Below are positions 16,524 to 24,882 of a stretch of DNA of 42,648 nt, piece by piece. The notes below the pieces were generated by a model. The model saw nothing but the letters and a program-made list of their open reading frames with translations. It was not told where the DNA came from and searched no databases. Position numbers and translations under genes: made by a program. Position 1 is the stretch's first letter. Each line of letters opens with the position of its first letter. Source of the stretch: an uncultured Gemmiger sp. GTDB taxonomy: Bacteria; Bacillota; Clostridia; Oscillospirales; Ruminococcaceae. The stretch is from NCBI GenBank assembly GCA_944388245.1, contig CALXIA010000015.1, positions 1 through 42,648 of the forward strand, in the 5' to 3' direction.

Positions 16524-17726
16524 ATGGACAAGAACAAACTTGGCCTCGCGCGCGCCTGGATCCGGCGGGAATTGGAGGCCAGCAGCCGATTTTGGCTGCA
16601 ATATGGCATGGACGAGGAACATGGCGGCGTGTATACCTGCCTGACCCGGGACGGGCGGATCTTCTCCACGGACAAAAGCGTTTGGATGCAGGGGCGCTGC
16701 GCCTGGACCTATGCGTTTTTGTGCCGGCTGTACGGCAAGAGGGAAGACTGGCTGGAAGCCAGCCGCTCCTGCCTGCAGTTTATGGAGGAGCACTGCATCA
16801 ACCGGGCGGCAGGGGGCCGGATGTATTTTACCGTGACGGCTGACGGCAAGCCGCTGCGGCAGCGCCGGTATTGCTTTTCGGAAGGCTTCTATGCCATTGC
16901 CAATGCGGAATACTACGGGCAGACCGGCGACAAAACCTGCCTGGAGCGGGCGCGGCGGGCCTATCAGCTGGTATACGATCTGAACCACGGGATGCCGGAC
17001 CCGACAGGGCTGGGGCCGAAAACCATTCCTGAGACCCGCACCGGGCGGGCTTTGGCCGACCCGATGATTTTTTTGAACATGACCCATGTACTTCGCCGCG
17101 TGGACCCGGAACAGGCGGAACTGTATGACCGGTATGCGGCCGAGTGCGTGCGGGATATTTTTGCCTTCCATCACAAACCGGAGCTGAGGTGCACCCTGGA
17201 AACGGTGGGCCCGAACGGAGAGTTTCTGGCGGATATCACCGCCGGCCGGGTGGTGAACCCGGGCCATGACATCGAATGCAGCTGGTTTTTGATGGAGGAG
17301 GCGAACCGTACCGGCGACAAAGCGCTGCACCAGAAGGCGGAGCAGGTGTTCCGGATGGCCGCCGAGGCCGGCTGGGACAAGGAATATGGCGGGTTGCTGT
17401 ATTTTATGGATTGTAAGGGGCTGCCTCCTGAAGCCTATGAGCATGATATGAAACTCTGGTGGCCGCATAACGAACTGCTGATCGCCAGCCTGATGGCCTA
17501 TCGGGACACCGGCAACGAAGAATATCTGGACTGGTTTTACCGGTGTCTGGATTACTGTAAGGAGCATTTTGCCGATCCGGAATACGGAGAGTGGTTCGGC
17601 TATCTGCGGCGGGACGGGAAACCCACCGAACCGCCCTGCAAGGGCAGTACCTTCAAGGGGCCGTTCCACGTGCCCCGTAGCCTGGCACTGGCCGACGGTC
17701 TGCTGGGAGAGCTCTTGAGCGAATAA
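16524..17726 (+). CDS. N-acylglucosamine 2-epimerase (AGE / renin-binding protein family)
   Basis: The 400-residue alpha/alpha-barrel enzyme interconverts N-acetylmannosamine and N-acetylglucosamine, the step after sialate lyase. Key residues match the family: R58 in WMQGRCAW, H248 in PGHDIECSW, H315 in LWWPHNE and H382 in GPFHVPR. H248 and H382 fall at the same numbers as the essential histidines reported for the mammalian enzyme. ATG 16524 has GGGAGGAGC upstream and lies 19 bases after nanA. The AGE type acts on the free sugar, unlike NanE, which acts on ManNAc-6-phosphate, so a GlcNAc kinase would be needed afterwards; none is present in the window. Confidence 0.93.
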   Translation: MDKNKLGLARAWIRRELEASSRFWLQYGMDEEHGGVYTCLTRDGRIFSTDKSVWMQGRCAWTYAFLCRLYGKREDWLEASRSCLQFMEEHCINRAAGGRMYFTVTADGKPLRQRRYCFSEGFYAIANAEYYGQTGDKTCLERARRAYQLVYDLNHGMPDPTGLGPKTIPETRTGRALADPMIFLNMTHVLRRVDPEQAELYDRYAAECVRDIFAFHHKPELRCTLETVGPNGEFLADITAGRVVNPGHDIECSWFLMEEANRTGDKALHQKAEQVFRMAAEAGWDKEYGGLLYFMDCKGLPPEAYEHDMKLWWPHNELLIASLMAYRDTGNEEYLDWFYRCLDYCKEHFADPEYGEWFGYLRRDGKPTEPPCKGSTFKGPFHVPRSLALADGLLGELLSE

Positions 17727-17741
17727 CGAAGCAAACGAAAC

Positions 17742-17784
17742 GACCCCCTGCGGGCTGGCAACAGCAGCCAGCCCGCAGGGGGTC
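17742..17784. terminator. Bidirectional terminator between convergent operons
   Basis: GACCCCCTGCGGGCTGGC (17742-17759) pairs perfectly with GCCAGCCCGCAGGGGGTC (17767-17784). The outer bases AACGAA/TTCGTT extend the stem. It stops both the sialic-acid operon and the leftward dehydratase operon. Confidence 0.85.
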
Positions 17785-17796
17785 TTCGTTGAGCTA

Positions 17797-19458
17797 TTAA
17801 TTTCCCTGCACCAGATCCCTGGCGAACAGGGCCGCGCCCAGCGCGCCGCACAGCTGCGCCTGGTCGCTGACCACCAGGGTGGTACCCAGCTTTTCCTCCA
17901 GCGTTTTGACCAGCCCTTTGTTTTTGGAAACACCGCCGGTCATCATATAGCGCTCTTCGCCGCCCACCCGCTTGGCCAGCGCGGCGGTCTTGGAGGCCAC
18001 GGCCTTGTTGAGCCCGTGCACAATGTCGTCGGTGGGCTTGTTCTGCGCGATCAGCGACACGACCTCCGACTCGGCAAAGACGGTGCACATGCTGGAGATG
18101 GTGATGTCCTCCTTGTAGTTCAGGCCGGTGTGGCTCATCTGATGCAGGTCCAGCTCCAGGGTGCGGGCCATCATCTCCAGAAAGCGGCCGGTGCCGGCGG
18201 CGCACTTGTCGTTCATGACAAAGTTGACCACGTTGCCGTTCTCGTCCAGACGGATCACCTTGCTGTCCTGGCCGCCGATATCAATTACGGTGCGCACCGT
18301 CGGGTCCAGGAAATGGGCGCCGCGGGCATGGCAGGTGATCTCGGTGATGCTCTTGTCGCCCTCCGCGATGGCGGTGCGGCCGTACCCGGTGGTCACGATC
18401 GCGTCGATGTCCTCCCGTTTCAGCTTCGCTTGGGCCAGGGCCTCGTCCAGCGCCCGCTCGGCGCCCGCCGCGGCGCCCGCGCCGGTGGGCAGAATGATGC
18501 CGGTCACCATCTTTCCTCCCTTGTCCAGGATCACCACGTCGGTGCTGGTGGACCCGCTGTCGATCCCCGCAAAATACCCTTTTCCCATCTTCTTCTCCTT
18601 TCCCTCAAACCGGGTCGTGTCCAGGCTTTCGGCAAACGCCTCCAGCCGGGTCAGCAGCTGGCCGCTGCTCTGCAAAGTGTAGTCCGACTCGATCTTCAGC
18701 AGCGGCGCTGCCAGATGCTGCTTGATCTGGGCGTATTCAAAGCTGTAAAAATCACAGAATTTGACGGTATGGTACAGAACGCCTTTCAAATCCGGGTCGT
18801 TGAACAGCGCCTTGCGGCCGGTGTTGTCGGTCATCCGCATGCAGGGCATCTGGTGCAGCAATTCCCCGGCATACCAGTCCATGAGCGAATCGAAATCGGC
18901 CCCCTCCGGCGGCAATACCTCACCCACCGATCGGTTGTGTACGCAGGTATCGTTCTCCACCGGATAGGGCATGGCCTTTTGCACCATCTCAAAGAGTTCC
19001 TTGCCCATCCGGGCGCCCAGCACCCGCAGATGCGGGCCACGGACCCGTTCCGGTTTGTGGAACGCCGCCCGGAACGCCTCCGGGTCAAACGAGGCGCCTT
19101 TGTATTCCCCGTAGGCCCGGGCCAGCCCCTTCAGCTGCGCCACGGTGCGCTCCCGGCTGCACACGCCGTCGCCATGCAGCATATCCACCAGATAGAGAAA
19201 ATCCAGCTTTCCGGTTTCCTGCAGCACGTCGCAGACGCTGCGGATGGTGTCGCAGCAGTTGACCAGCACCAGTTCCTTCACCTGACCGGCCAGCACCGCC
19301 TCAATCAGCGACTTGCCAAACCCGCACAGGTTCGGATGCGCGATCTGGTCGGCCCGGTCAAAACCGGCCTGCATCCCGTTCAGATTTTCGCACCGGGCGC
19401 CGAAAGCGGCCAGCAGTTCGATAGGGGTGTATTTGCATACATAATAGGTTGAATTCAT
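17797..19458 (-). CDS. 2-hydroxyacyl-CoA dehydratase-like domain fused to BadF/HgdC-type activase
   Basis: The 553-residue fusion has two parts. Residues 1 to about 285 resemble HgdB/YjiM 2-hydroxyacyl-CoA dehydratase subunits, with NLCGFGKSLIEA and VLVNCCDTIRSV. Residues from about 294 are a BadF/BadG/HgdC-type ATPase activase with the phosphate loop GIDSGSTSTD, DIGGQDSKVI, the Fe-S cysteine in KCAAGTGRFLE and a second in ITISSMCTVFAESE. Activases use ATP hydrolysis to push one low-potential electron into the dehydratase. The gene overlaps the upstream dehydratase gene by ATGA, so they are coupled. A strong ribosome site before M291 suggests the activase is also made alone. Confidence 0.88.
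   Translation of the reverse strand: MNSTYYVCKYTPIELLAAFGARCENLNGMQAGFDRADQIAHPNLCGFGKSLIEAVLAGQVKELVLVNCCDTIRSVCDVLQETGKLDFLYLVDMLHGDGVCSRERTVAQLKGLARAYGEYKGASFDPEAFRAAFHKPERVRGPHLRVLGARMGKELFEMVQKAMPYPVENDTCVHNRSVGEVLPPEGADFDSLMDWYAGELLHQMPCMRMTDNTGRKALFNDPDLKGVLYHTVKFCDFYSFEYAQIKQHLAAPLLKIESDYTLQSSGQLLTRLEAFAESLDTTRFEGKEKKMGKGYFAGIDSGSTSTDVVILDKGGKMVTGIILPTGAGAAAGAERALDEALAQAKLKREDIDAIVTTGYGRTAIAEGDKSITEITCHARGAHFLDPTVRTVIDIGGQDSKVIRLDENGNVVNFVMNDKCAAGTGRFLEMMARTLELDLHQMSHTGLNYKEDITISSMCTVFAESEVVSLIAQNKPTDDIVHGLNKAVASKTAALAKRVGGEERYMMTGGVSKNKGLVKTLEEKLGTTLVVSDQAQLCGALGAALFARDLVQGN
18586..18600 (-). promoter_or_regulatory. Internal ribosome site and start codon inside the fusion gene
   Basis: On the minus strand AAGGAGA (18600-18594) precedes an in-frame ATG (18588-18586) by five bases after the A of AGGAGA. 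The ATG codes M291 of the fusion, at the first residues of the activase domain (MGKGYFAGID). Translation from here gives a 263-residue protein, the normal size of a free-standing HgdC/YjiL activase. Confidence 0.6.
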
Positions 19459-20729
19459 GCCGGCTGCCCTCCTTCTCCCAGCATTTCCAGAAATGCCTCC
19501 AAGCGGGTGGCGGTCTGGCCTTCGCCGCCATGGCTGCGGTCGCAGCCGTCGCCGTCCAGGATCAGCAGAGGCAAGCCCGCTTCTTCAAACTTCTTTTTGG
19601 CCAGCTGGGCCGAACCCAGGGTGTGTTTGCAGCCCCAGTGATCGAACCAGACCACCCCGTCGGCGCCGCACTCCCGGGCGCGGCGGATGCCGGCCTCAAT
19701 GCGCCGCAGCGCGCTGCCGTTGAGGGAATGGTAAACCATCCGCCAGGCCATGGCCTCGAAGGGGGACTCCGGGTCAAACTCCGGCTCGCATACCTGGCTC
19801 AACTCGCAGCCCACGATCTGGGCCTCCTCCCGGAAAGCCAGCGCATGGCGCACCGCCTCGGACCAGAAGGGGATGGTGTGCATCCAGTAGATCCGCTTGC
19901 CGCGGGCCGGGCCGGCGGCTTTTATGTCGGCCAGCAGCCGGTCGGCATAGGCCTCCACCGCCTCGCTGCCCAGCAGAATGTTGTTGGTCATGCCGCTGTA
20001 CAGAGGGGTCACCAGGTCGGTGGGCACATACCGGTCCGCCCGTGCGCGCTGGCACTCCCGGAACTTCTCCAGGGTGCGCCGGCTGCGCCGCAGCCGCGCC
20101 CGCAGCGCCTCCTCGTCCAGCGCGCGGCCGGTAACGGTGTGCAGAAACTCCGCCAGCTGCCGCAGCTGGTCCGCCACATAGGCTACGTTTTCCTCGCTTT
20201 GCTGCATGGGAACGTCGATGGCAAACACCGGCACATGGTACATCTCGGCCAGCCGACGGAAGGTCAGCAGATTGGCGTCGCAGGTCAGATTGGTGTACAC
20301 GATGCAGGCAGGCCGGGGCAGAACCCCCTTGTCCGCCGCGCCCAGGAAGGTCTTGTGGTAGCTGCACAGGGTCTCGGAGATCCCCGCGTTCTCCGCCTGC
20401 TGCAGAAAGCCCCGCTCCGCGCAGGAGCCGGACAGATAGCAGGAGAACCCTTCCACATTGTAAGGGTTGAGCCCCGCCTCCTGCAGCAGTTCACAGGGGG
20501 TAAAAACGCTGACGATGGCCGACGAAGCGGGGGCCTGCAGCGGTTTGAGCATCGCGTCCATCATTACGGTCGCCAGATACCGGTCGGCGGGCAAAAGCCG
20601 CTTGTCCGGCAGATGCCGGTTCTTGAAATTCTGGGCCTCCCAGCCAAGCCGCAGCAGCCCCTGCGCCCGCCTGGGCCGGGGACCGCTCCATTGCTCGACA
20701 TAGCGGCCAAATGTCTCCACAACTTGCAT
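19455..20729 (-). CDS. 2-hydroxyacyl-CoA dehydratase family protein (HgdB/YjiM-like)
   Basis: The 424-residue protein belongs to the HGD-D family, whose members bind Fe-S clusters and dehydrate 2-hydroxyacyl-CoA by a radical route, or act as double-cubane reductases. It has the cysteine signature FTPCELLQEAG, further cysteines in GSCAERG and WFDHWGCKHTLG, and the segment IVYTNLTCDAN. ATG 20729 is chosen because GAGGAGAGG lies just upstream; in-frame ATGs at 20744 and 20771 lack sites. It is the first gene of a two-gene operon with the activase fusion. No CoA transferase or acyl-CoA dehydrogenase is nearby, so the substrate is open. Confidence 0.87.
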   Translation of the reverse strand: MQVVETFGRYVEQWSGPRPRRAQGLLRLGWEAQNFKNRHLPDKRLLPADRYLATVMMDAMLKPLQAPASSAIVSVFTPCELLQEAGLNPYNVEGFSCYLSGSCAERGFLQQAENAGISETLCSYHKTFLGAADKGVLPRPACIVYTNLTCDANLLTFRRLAEMYHVPVFAIDVPMQQSEENVAYVADQLRQLAEFLHTVTGRALDEEALRARLRRSRRTLEKFRECQRARADRYVPTDLVTPLYSGMTNNILLGSEAVEAYADRLLADIKAAGPARGKRIYWMHTIPFWSEAVRHALAFREEAQIVGCELSQVCEPEFDPESPFEAMAWRMVYHSLNGSALRRIEAGIRRARECGADGVVWFDHWGCKHTLGSAQLAKKKFEEAGLPLLILDGDGCDRSHGGEGQTATRLEAFLEMLGEGGQPA

Positions 20730-20792
20730 AAATCCTCTCCTCATTTGTAGACAAAACGATACTTTCCACACCAGGGCGTCCAGCGGAATATT

Positions 20793-20816
20793 CAGAAAAA
20801 GAGCGGGCCTTCCCGC
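20793..20816 (-). terminator. Terminator-like hairpin in the leader of the dehydratase operon
   Basis: On the minus strand GCGGG-AAGG-CCCGC is followed directly by TCTTTTTC. It lies about 60 bases after the predicted transcription start and 65 bases before the start codon, where an attenuator would sit. Confidence 0.5.
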
Positions 20817-20885
20817 GTTTCAACGCCGAAAAACCCGCGTGTTCTTTCCTTTGCTCGCTGGCCTGAAAAACGCCCGATGTAGCTT

Positions 20886-20914
20886 ATAGTAGCACCAAAA
20901 AGAGGAAAAATCAA
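20886..20914 (-). promoter_or_regulatory. Promoter of the dehydratase/activase operon
   Basis: TTGATT (20914-20909) and TACTAT (20891-20886) on the minus strand are separated by 17 bases. The leader to the start codon is about 150 bases, unusually long for this window. Confidence 0.6.
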
Positions 20915-21014
20915 TCGCTTTCCGCCCCTCTCGCAAGAGGGGCAAGCGGCCGCTGAAACCAGGGTGCGGCGCACCGGCAATGTGATGAGTGTTCCGGAAT
21001 CTGTGCCAAAAAAT

Positions 21015-21062
21015 CAACAATATATTGACTTTTGGAGAAAGGCACTATACTATATATAGTGC
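21015..21062 (+). promoter_or_regulatory. Promoter with two NrdR-box-like operators for the ribonucleotide reductase
   Basis: TTGACT (21025-21030), 17 bases, TACTAT (21048-21053). Two 16-base sites resemble the NrdR box ACACWATATMTWGTGT. Site 21047-21062 (ATACTATATATAGTGC) matches at 14 of 16 positions and covers the -10. Site 21015-21030 (CAACAATATATTGACT) matches at 12 of 16, including the whole central ten, and covers the -35. The gap is 16 bases, giving a 32-bp centre spacing of about three turns, as in known tandem NrdR sites. Confidence 0.75.
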
Positions 21063-21095
21063 ATCTGTTACGTAGTTAGTGGGAGGAAAAAGGCT

Positions 21096-23441
21096 ATGAA
21101 TGTACGCAAGCGCAGCGGCAAGATCGTGCCCTTTGACGCTGAGTTTATCCGCCGTGCCATTACGTTGGCCGCGGCCGCCGCGGGAGAACATGACCCGCAG
21201 ACAGCCGACCGGGTCACCGAACTGGTGGAGCAGCGGCTTCTTGAGGCCGGGCAGGAGATCGTGGATATTGAACGCATCCAGGACACGGTGGAGGAAACGC
21301 TGTTTGAGCAGCAGTGTTACCGCGCCGCCAAGGCCTATATTTTGTACCGGGTCCAGAAGGAGAAGGAGCGTTCCAGCGACGACTGGAAAGAGGGGATCTT
21401 GACCCGGGAGTTCCTGAGCCCCTATAAGCATGCCCCCAACCCGATGGAGCAGCTGGGCGCGTTTGTGTATACCCGCACCTACTCCCGCTATCTGCCCCAG
21501 CAGGGCCGCCGGGAATTCTGGTGGGAGACGGTGCGCCGGGCGGTGGAGTACAATACCTCCCTGGCCCCCACATCCCGGGAGGAAGCGGAAAAGCTGTACG
21601 ACAACATCTACCATCTGCGGCAGTTCTTGTCCGGCCGCACCCTGTGGGTGGGCGGCACGCCGGTGGCCGAGAAGTACCCGATGGCCAACTACAACTGCGC
21701 CTTCACCGTGATCAATGACTTCACCGCCTACCACGATCTGTTCTATCTGCTGATGGTGGGCAGCGGCGTGGGGGTCCGGGTACTCAAATCCGACGCGGAA
21801 CAGCTGCCGGCGGTGCGCACCGACCTGCAGATCCTGCACAAGTCTTACGATCCGGTCCCGGCCAACGAGCGGCTGGAGTACACCAACCTGACCTTCACCC
21901 GGGACACCGCCACCCTGGCCATCGGGGACTCTAAGGAGGGCTGGGCCCAGGCATTGACGCGGTATTTTGAACTGCTTACCAACCGGGAGTACGAGGGCAT
22001 CACCACCCTGGTGGTGGTCTACGATTCCATCCGGCCCAAGGGCGAGCGGCTCAAGACCTTCGGCGGCACGGCCAGCGGTTCCGGCTCCATGATGGCCATG
22101 CTGGACAAGATCCACAAGGTGGTCACCGCGGCGGGCGCCCGGGACGGGGCAACGCGCACCCAGCTGCACCCCATCGACCTGCTGGATATCGCCAACATCA
22201 TCGGGGAGAACGTGGTCTCCGGCGGCGTGCGCCGCACCTCCGAGATCGGTCTGGTGGACGCGGACGACGAGACCTGCATCCAGGCCAAGAGCAATCTGTA
22301 CCGCCAGATCAACGGCCACTGGGAGATCGACAAGAACATCGCCCATCGGCAGATGAGCAACAACTCCATCTTCTACCGGAAAAAGCCCACCCGGGAAAAG
22401 CTGCATTGGCATCTGCAGCAGATGCGCTATTCCGGCGAGCCGGGCTGGATCAACGAGGAGGCGGGTCTGAAACGGCGTCCCAACTTCTGCGGCTGCAATC
22501 CCTGCGGCGAGATCCTGCTGGACTCCAACGGCCTGTGCAACCTGACCACCCTGAACGTGATGGCCTTTGTGGACGAGGACGGCGCGCTGAACCGCCGGGA
22601 CCTGCTGGAGGCCCAGCGCCTGTCGGCCCGCGCGGGCTACCGGATGACCTGCCGGGAACTGGAGATGTACCGCTGGGACCGGGTGCAGAAGCGGGACCGT
22701 CTGCTGGGCTGCTCGCTGACCGGCTGGCAGGATATGGTCAACGCCACCGGCATGACCCGGGAGGAACAGGCCGCGCTGCTGGATGAACTGCGGGCCGAGG
22801 CCCACAAGGCCGCCGACGAACTGGCCGACCGGCTGGGCGGCAACCATCCGCTGCTGGTCACCACCCTGAAACCGGAGGGCACCCTGTCGCTGCTGCCCAC
22901 CGTGTCCAGCGGCGTGCACTACTCCCATTCGCCCTACTACATCCGCCGGGTGCGGATCACCGCCACCGACCCCTTGTGCCGCGTCTGTGAGGAACTGGGA
23001 TATCCGGTGCTGCCCGAGGTGGGCCAGGACCCGGAAGACCCCACCACCAAGGTGCTGGAGTTCCCGGTCAAGGCGCCGGCCGGCCGGGTCAAGGGGGATG
23101 TGTCCGCCATCGAACAGCTGGAGAACTACAAGCTGTTCATGGAGCATTATGTGGACCACAACTGCTCCATCACCGTGCATGTGCGGGACAATGAGTGGGA
23201 TGACGTGGAACAGTGGGTCTGGGATCACTGGGACGACGTGGTGGCCCTCTCCTTCCTGAGTTATGACGACAGCTTCTACGATCTGCTGCCCTACGAGGAG
23301 ATCGACAAGGAAGAGTACGAGCGCCGCAAGGCCGCCATGCGGCCCTTCAATCCGGCGCTGCTGTGCCGGTACGAGCGGGAGGAGACCGAACTGGACATCG
23401 GCGCGGCCGATTGCGCCAACGGCGTCTGCCCGGTCCGCTGA
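21096..23441 (+). CDS. nrdJ: Class II (adenosylcobalamin-dependent) ribonucleotide reductase, monomeric type
   Basis: The 781-residue enzyme reduces ribonucleotides to deoxyribonucleotides using coenzyme B12. It opens with an ATP-cone (VRKRSGKIVPFDAEFIRRA). The core is like the Lactobacillus leichmannii triphosphate reductase: C201 in NYNCAFTV and the radical-site loop N468-P-C470-G-E472, with C481 as the active-site disulfide partner. PEGTLSLLPTVSSGVHYSHS follows. Spacing between C470 and C481 is 11, as in that enzyme. The tail C773-x4-C778 should pass electrons from thioredoxin, which is encoded just downstream with its reductase. The start has GGGAGG upstream. Repression by NrdR is likely from the boxes at its promoter. 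Confidence 0.95.
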   Translation: MNVRKRSGKIVPFDAEFIRRAITLAAAAAGEHDPQTADRVTELVEQRLLEAGQEIVDIERIQDTVEETLFEQQCYRAAKAYILYRVQKEKERSSDDWKEGILTREFLSPYKHAPNPMEQLGAFVYTRTYSRYLPQQGRREFWWETVRRAVEYNTSLAPTSREEAEKLYDNIYHLRQFLSGRTLWVGGTPVAEKYPMANYNCAFTVINDFTAYHDLFYLLMVGSGVGVRVLKSDAEQLPAVRTDLQILHKSYDPVPANERLEYTNLTFTRDTATLAIGDSKEGWAQALTRYFELLTNREYEGITTLVVVYDSIRPKGERLKTFGGTASGSGSMMAMLDKIHKVVTAAGARDGATRTQLHPIDLLDIANIIGENVVSGGVRRTSEIGLVDADDETCIQAKSNLYRQINGHWEIDKNIAHRQMSNNSIFYRKKPTREKLHWHLQQMRYSGEPGWINEEAGLKRRPNFCGCNPCGEILLDSNGLCNLTTLNVMAFVDEDGALNRRDLLEAQRLSARAGYRMTCRELEMYRWDRVQKRDRLLGCSLTGWQDMVNATGMTREEQAALLDELRAEAHKAADELADRLGGNHPLLVTTLKPEGTLSLLPTVSSGVHYSHSPYYIRRVRITATDPLCRVCEELGYPVLPEVGQDPEDPTTKVLEFPVKAPAGRVKGDVSAIEQLENYKLFMEHYVDHNCSITVHVRDNEWDDVEQWVWDHWDDVVALSFLSYDDSFYDLLPYEEIDKEEYERRKAAMRPFNPALLCRYEREETELDIGAADCANGVCPVR

Positions 23442-23462
23442 CCGAACCTATACCGTTTCTGT

Positions 23463-23505
23463 GCGGGGCGCGCGGGGCTGTTATGGCCCGCGCGCCCCGC
23501 TTTTG
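23463..23505 (+). terminator. Terminator after nrdJ
   Basis: The GC-rich arm GCGGGGCGCGCGGG (23463-23476) pairs with CCCGCGCGCCCCGC (23487-23500) and is followed by TTTTG. It partly separates nrdJ from the thioredoxin genes; a TATACT at 23541-23546 may belong to a second promoter, although no clear -35 was seen. Confidence 0.75.
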
Positions 23506-23575
23506 TGACCCCATCACGGAAACCGGGGCAAAAAACGGGTATACTGACACCATCAGAAGAAAGGAGCCTTGCAGA

Positions 23576-23911
23576 ATGGCTGTTTTGGATATGGACGCGG
23601 AACTGTTCCGCCGCTGGACGAGCGGCGACAAACCGGTACTGGTGGAATTCTGGGCGCCCTGGTGCGTCTATTGCCGCCGGATCGGGCCGGCGCTGGAAAA
23701 GATCGCCGGCGAGCGCGAGGAAACGCTGGTCACCGGCCGCGTGAACATCGACGATGAAGAGCCGCTGTCCGACGCGGAGCAGATCGACGTGGTGCCCACC
23801 CTGGTGGTGTACCGGGGCGGCCGCCGCCTGGGCTCGATCGTCGCGCCGGGGTCCAAGGCCCAGATCGAACGCTTTTTGAGCGATACGCTGGCCGCGCCCG
23901 CGCAGGAATAA
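23576..23911 (+). CDS. Thioredoxin with an unusual CVYC active site
   Basis: The 111-residue thioredoxin fold has FWAPWC30-V-Y-C33 at the active site in place of the usual WCGPC, and the cis-proline in DVVPTLVVY. The ATG at 23576 follows AAAGGAG; longer in-frame versions run back through the nrdJ terminator and are not credible. It lies 16 bases before the thioredoxin reductase gene, so it should be the reductase's substrate and probably donates electrons to NrdJ or peroxidases. The changed CxxC is expected to shift its redox potential. Confidence 0.9.
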   Translation: MAVLDMDAELFRRWTSGDKPVLVEFWAPWCVYCRRIGPALEKIAGEREETLVTGRVNIDDEEPLSDAEQIDVVPTLVVYRGGRRLGSIVAPGSKAQIERFLSDTLAAPAQE

Positions 23912-23927
23912 AGAGGAGAACCAAAGC

Positions 23928-24854
23928 ATGGAACACATCTACGATACCATTGTGATCGGCGGCGGCCCCGCCGGATACACCGCCGCCCTCTACGCCACCC
24001 GGGCCGGCCTGGATACGCTGGTGCTGGAAAAACTCTCGGCGGGCGGGCAGATGGCCCAGACCACCCACATCGACAACTACCCCGGCGCGGAGGAGGGGAC
24101 CGACGGCTTCGCTCTGGGCCAGAAGATGCAGCAGACCGCGGAGCATTTCGGCGCCAAGACCGAACTGGCGGAGGTGCTGTCGGTGGAGCTGGCCGGCCCG
24201 GTCAAACGGGTGCATACCGACGCGGGGGACTTTGCGGCCAAAACGGTGATCCTGGCCACCGGCGCGGACCACAAACACCTGGGCGCTGCCCGGGAAGAGG
24301 AACTGATCGGCCGGGGCGTGGCCTACTGCGCCGCCTGCGACGGCATGTTCTACAAAGGCCGCACCGTGGCGGTGGTGGGCGGCGGCAATTCGGCGGCTGC
24401 CGACGCGCTGCTTCTCTCCCGCATCTGCGAGAAGGTGGTTCTGATCCACCGGCGGGATAAGCTGCGGGCCACCAAGGTCTACCACGATCCCTTGATGCGG
24501 GCCGAAAATGTGGAGTTTCATTGGAACAGCGTGGTGGCCGGCCTGCTGGGGGAGGATCGGCTCACCGGCGTGCGGCTGCGGGATACCGTGACCGGCGAGG
24601 AGACCGACCTGCCGCTGGACGGGCTGTTCGTGAGCATCGGCCGTTCCCCGGCCACCGAGCTGTTCCGGGACCAGCTGGAACTGGACGCCGCGGGCTATAT
24701 TGTGGCCGATGAGTCCACCCGCACCAGCCTGCCGGGGGTGTTCGCGGCGGGGGACGTGCGCACCAAGGCGCTGCGTCAGATCGTGACCGCCGCGGCGGAC
24801 GGCGCGGTGGCCGCCCATTACGCCGAGGAATACCTGGCCGAAAATCCGTCGTAA
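23928..24854 (+). CDS. trxB: Thioredoxin reductase (FAD/NAD(P)H)
   Basis: The 308-residue flavoprotein has the FAD-binding GGGPAGYTAALYATRAG at the N-terminus and the redox pair C134-AA-C137 in YCAACDGMFY (usually CATC). The NAD(P)H-binding GGGNSAAADALLLS and HRRDKLRA follow, with the FAD-binding GVFAAGDVRTKALRQIVTA at the end. The HRR motif fits NADPH use. The ribosome site is GAGGAG. It forms a unit with the thioredoxin before it and a small membrane protein after it. Confidence 0.95.
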   Translation: MEHIYDTIVIGGGPAGYTAALYATRAGLDTLVLEKLSAGGQMAQTTHIDNYPGAEEGTDGFALGQKMQQTAEHFGAKTELAEVLSVELAGPVKRVHTDAGDFAAKTVILATGADHKHLGAAREEELIGRGVAYCAACDGMFYKGRTVAVVGGGNSAAADALLLSRICEKVVLIHRRDKLRATKVYHDPLMRAENVEFHWNSVVAGLLGEDRLTGVRLRDTVTGEETDLPLDGLFVSIGRSPATELFRDQLELDAAGYIVADESTRTSLPGVFAAGDVRTKALRQIVTAAADGAVAAHYAEEYLAENPS

Positions 24855-24882
24855 AACGGAGCCAACCAAAGGAGGGAAAGAA

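Noticed and set aside
20915-21095. Cobalamin riboswitch before the B12-dependent reductase
   Set aside because: No B12-box-like sequence is visible and the leader of nrdJ is only about 35 bases. Regulation by NrdR boxes fits better.
21045-23228. 727-residue open frame on the minus strand
   Set aside because: It overlaps nrdJ, whose catalytic residues are complete.
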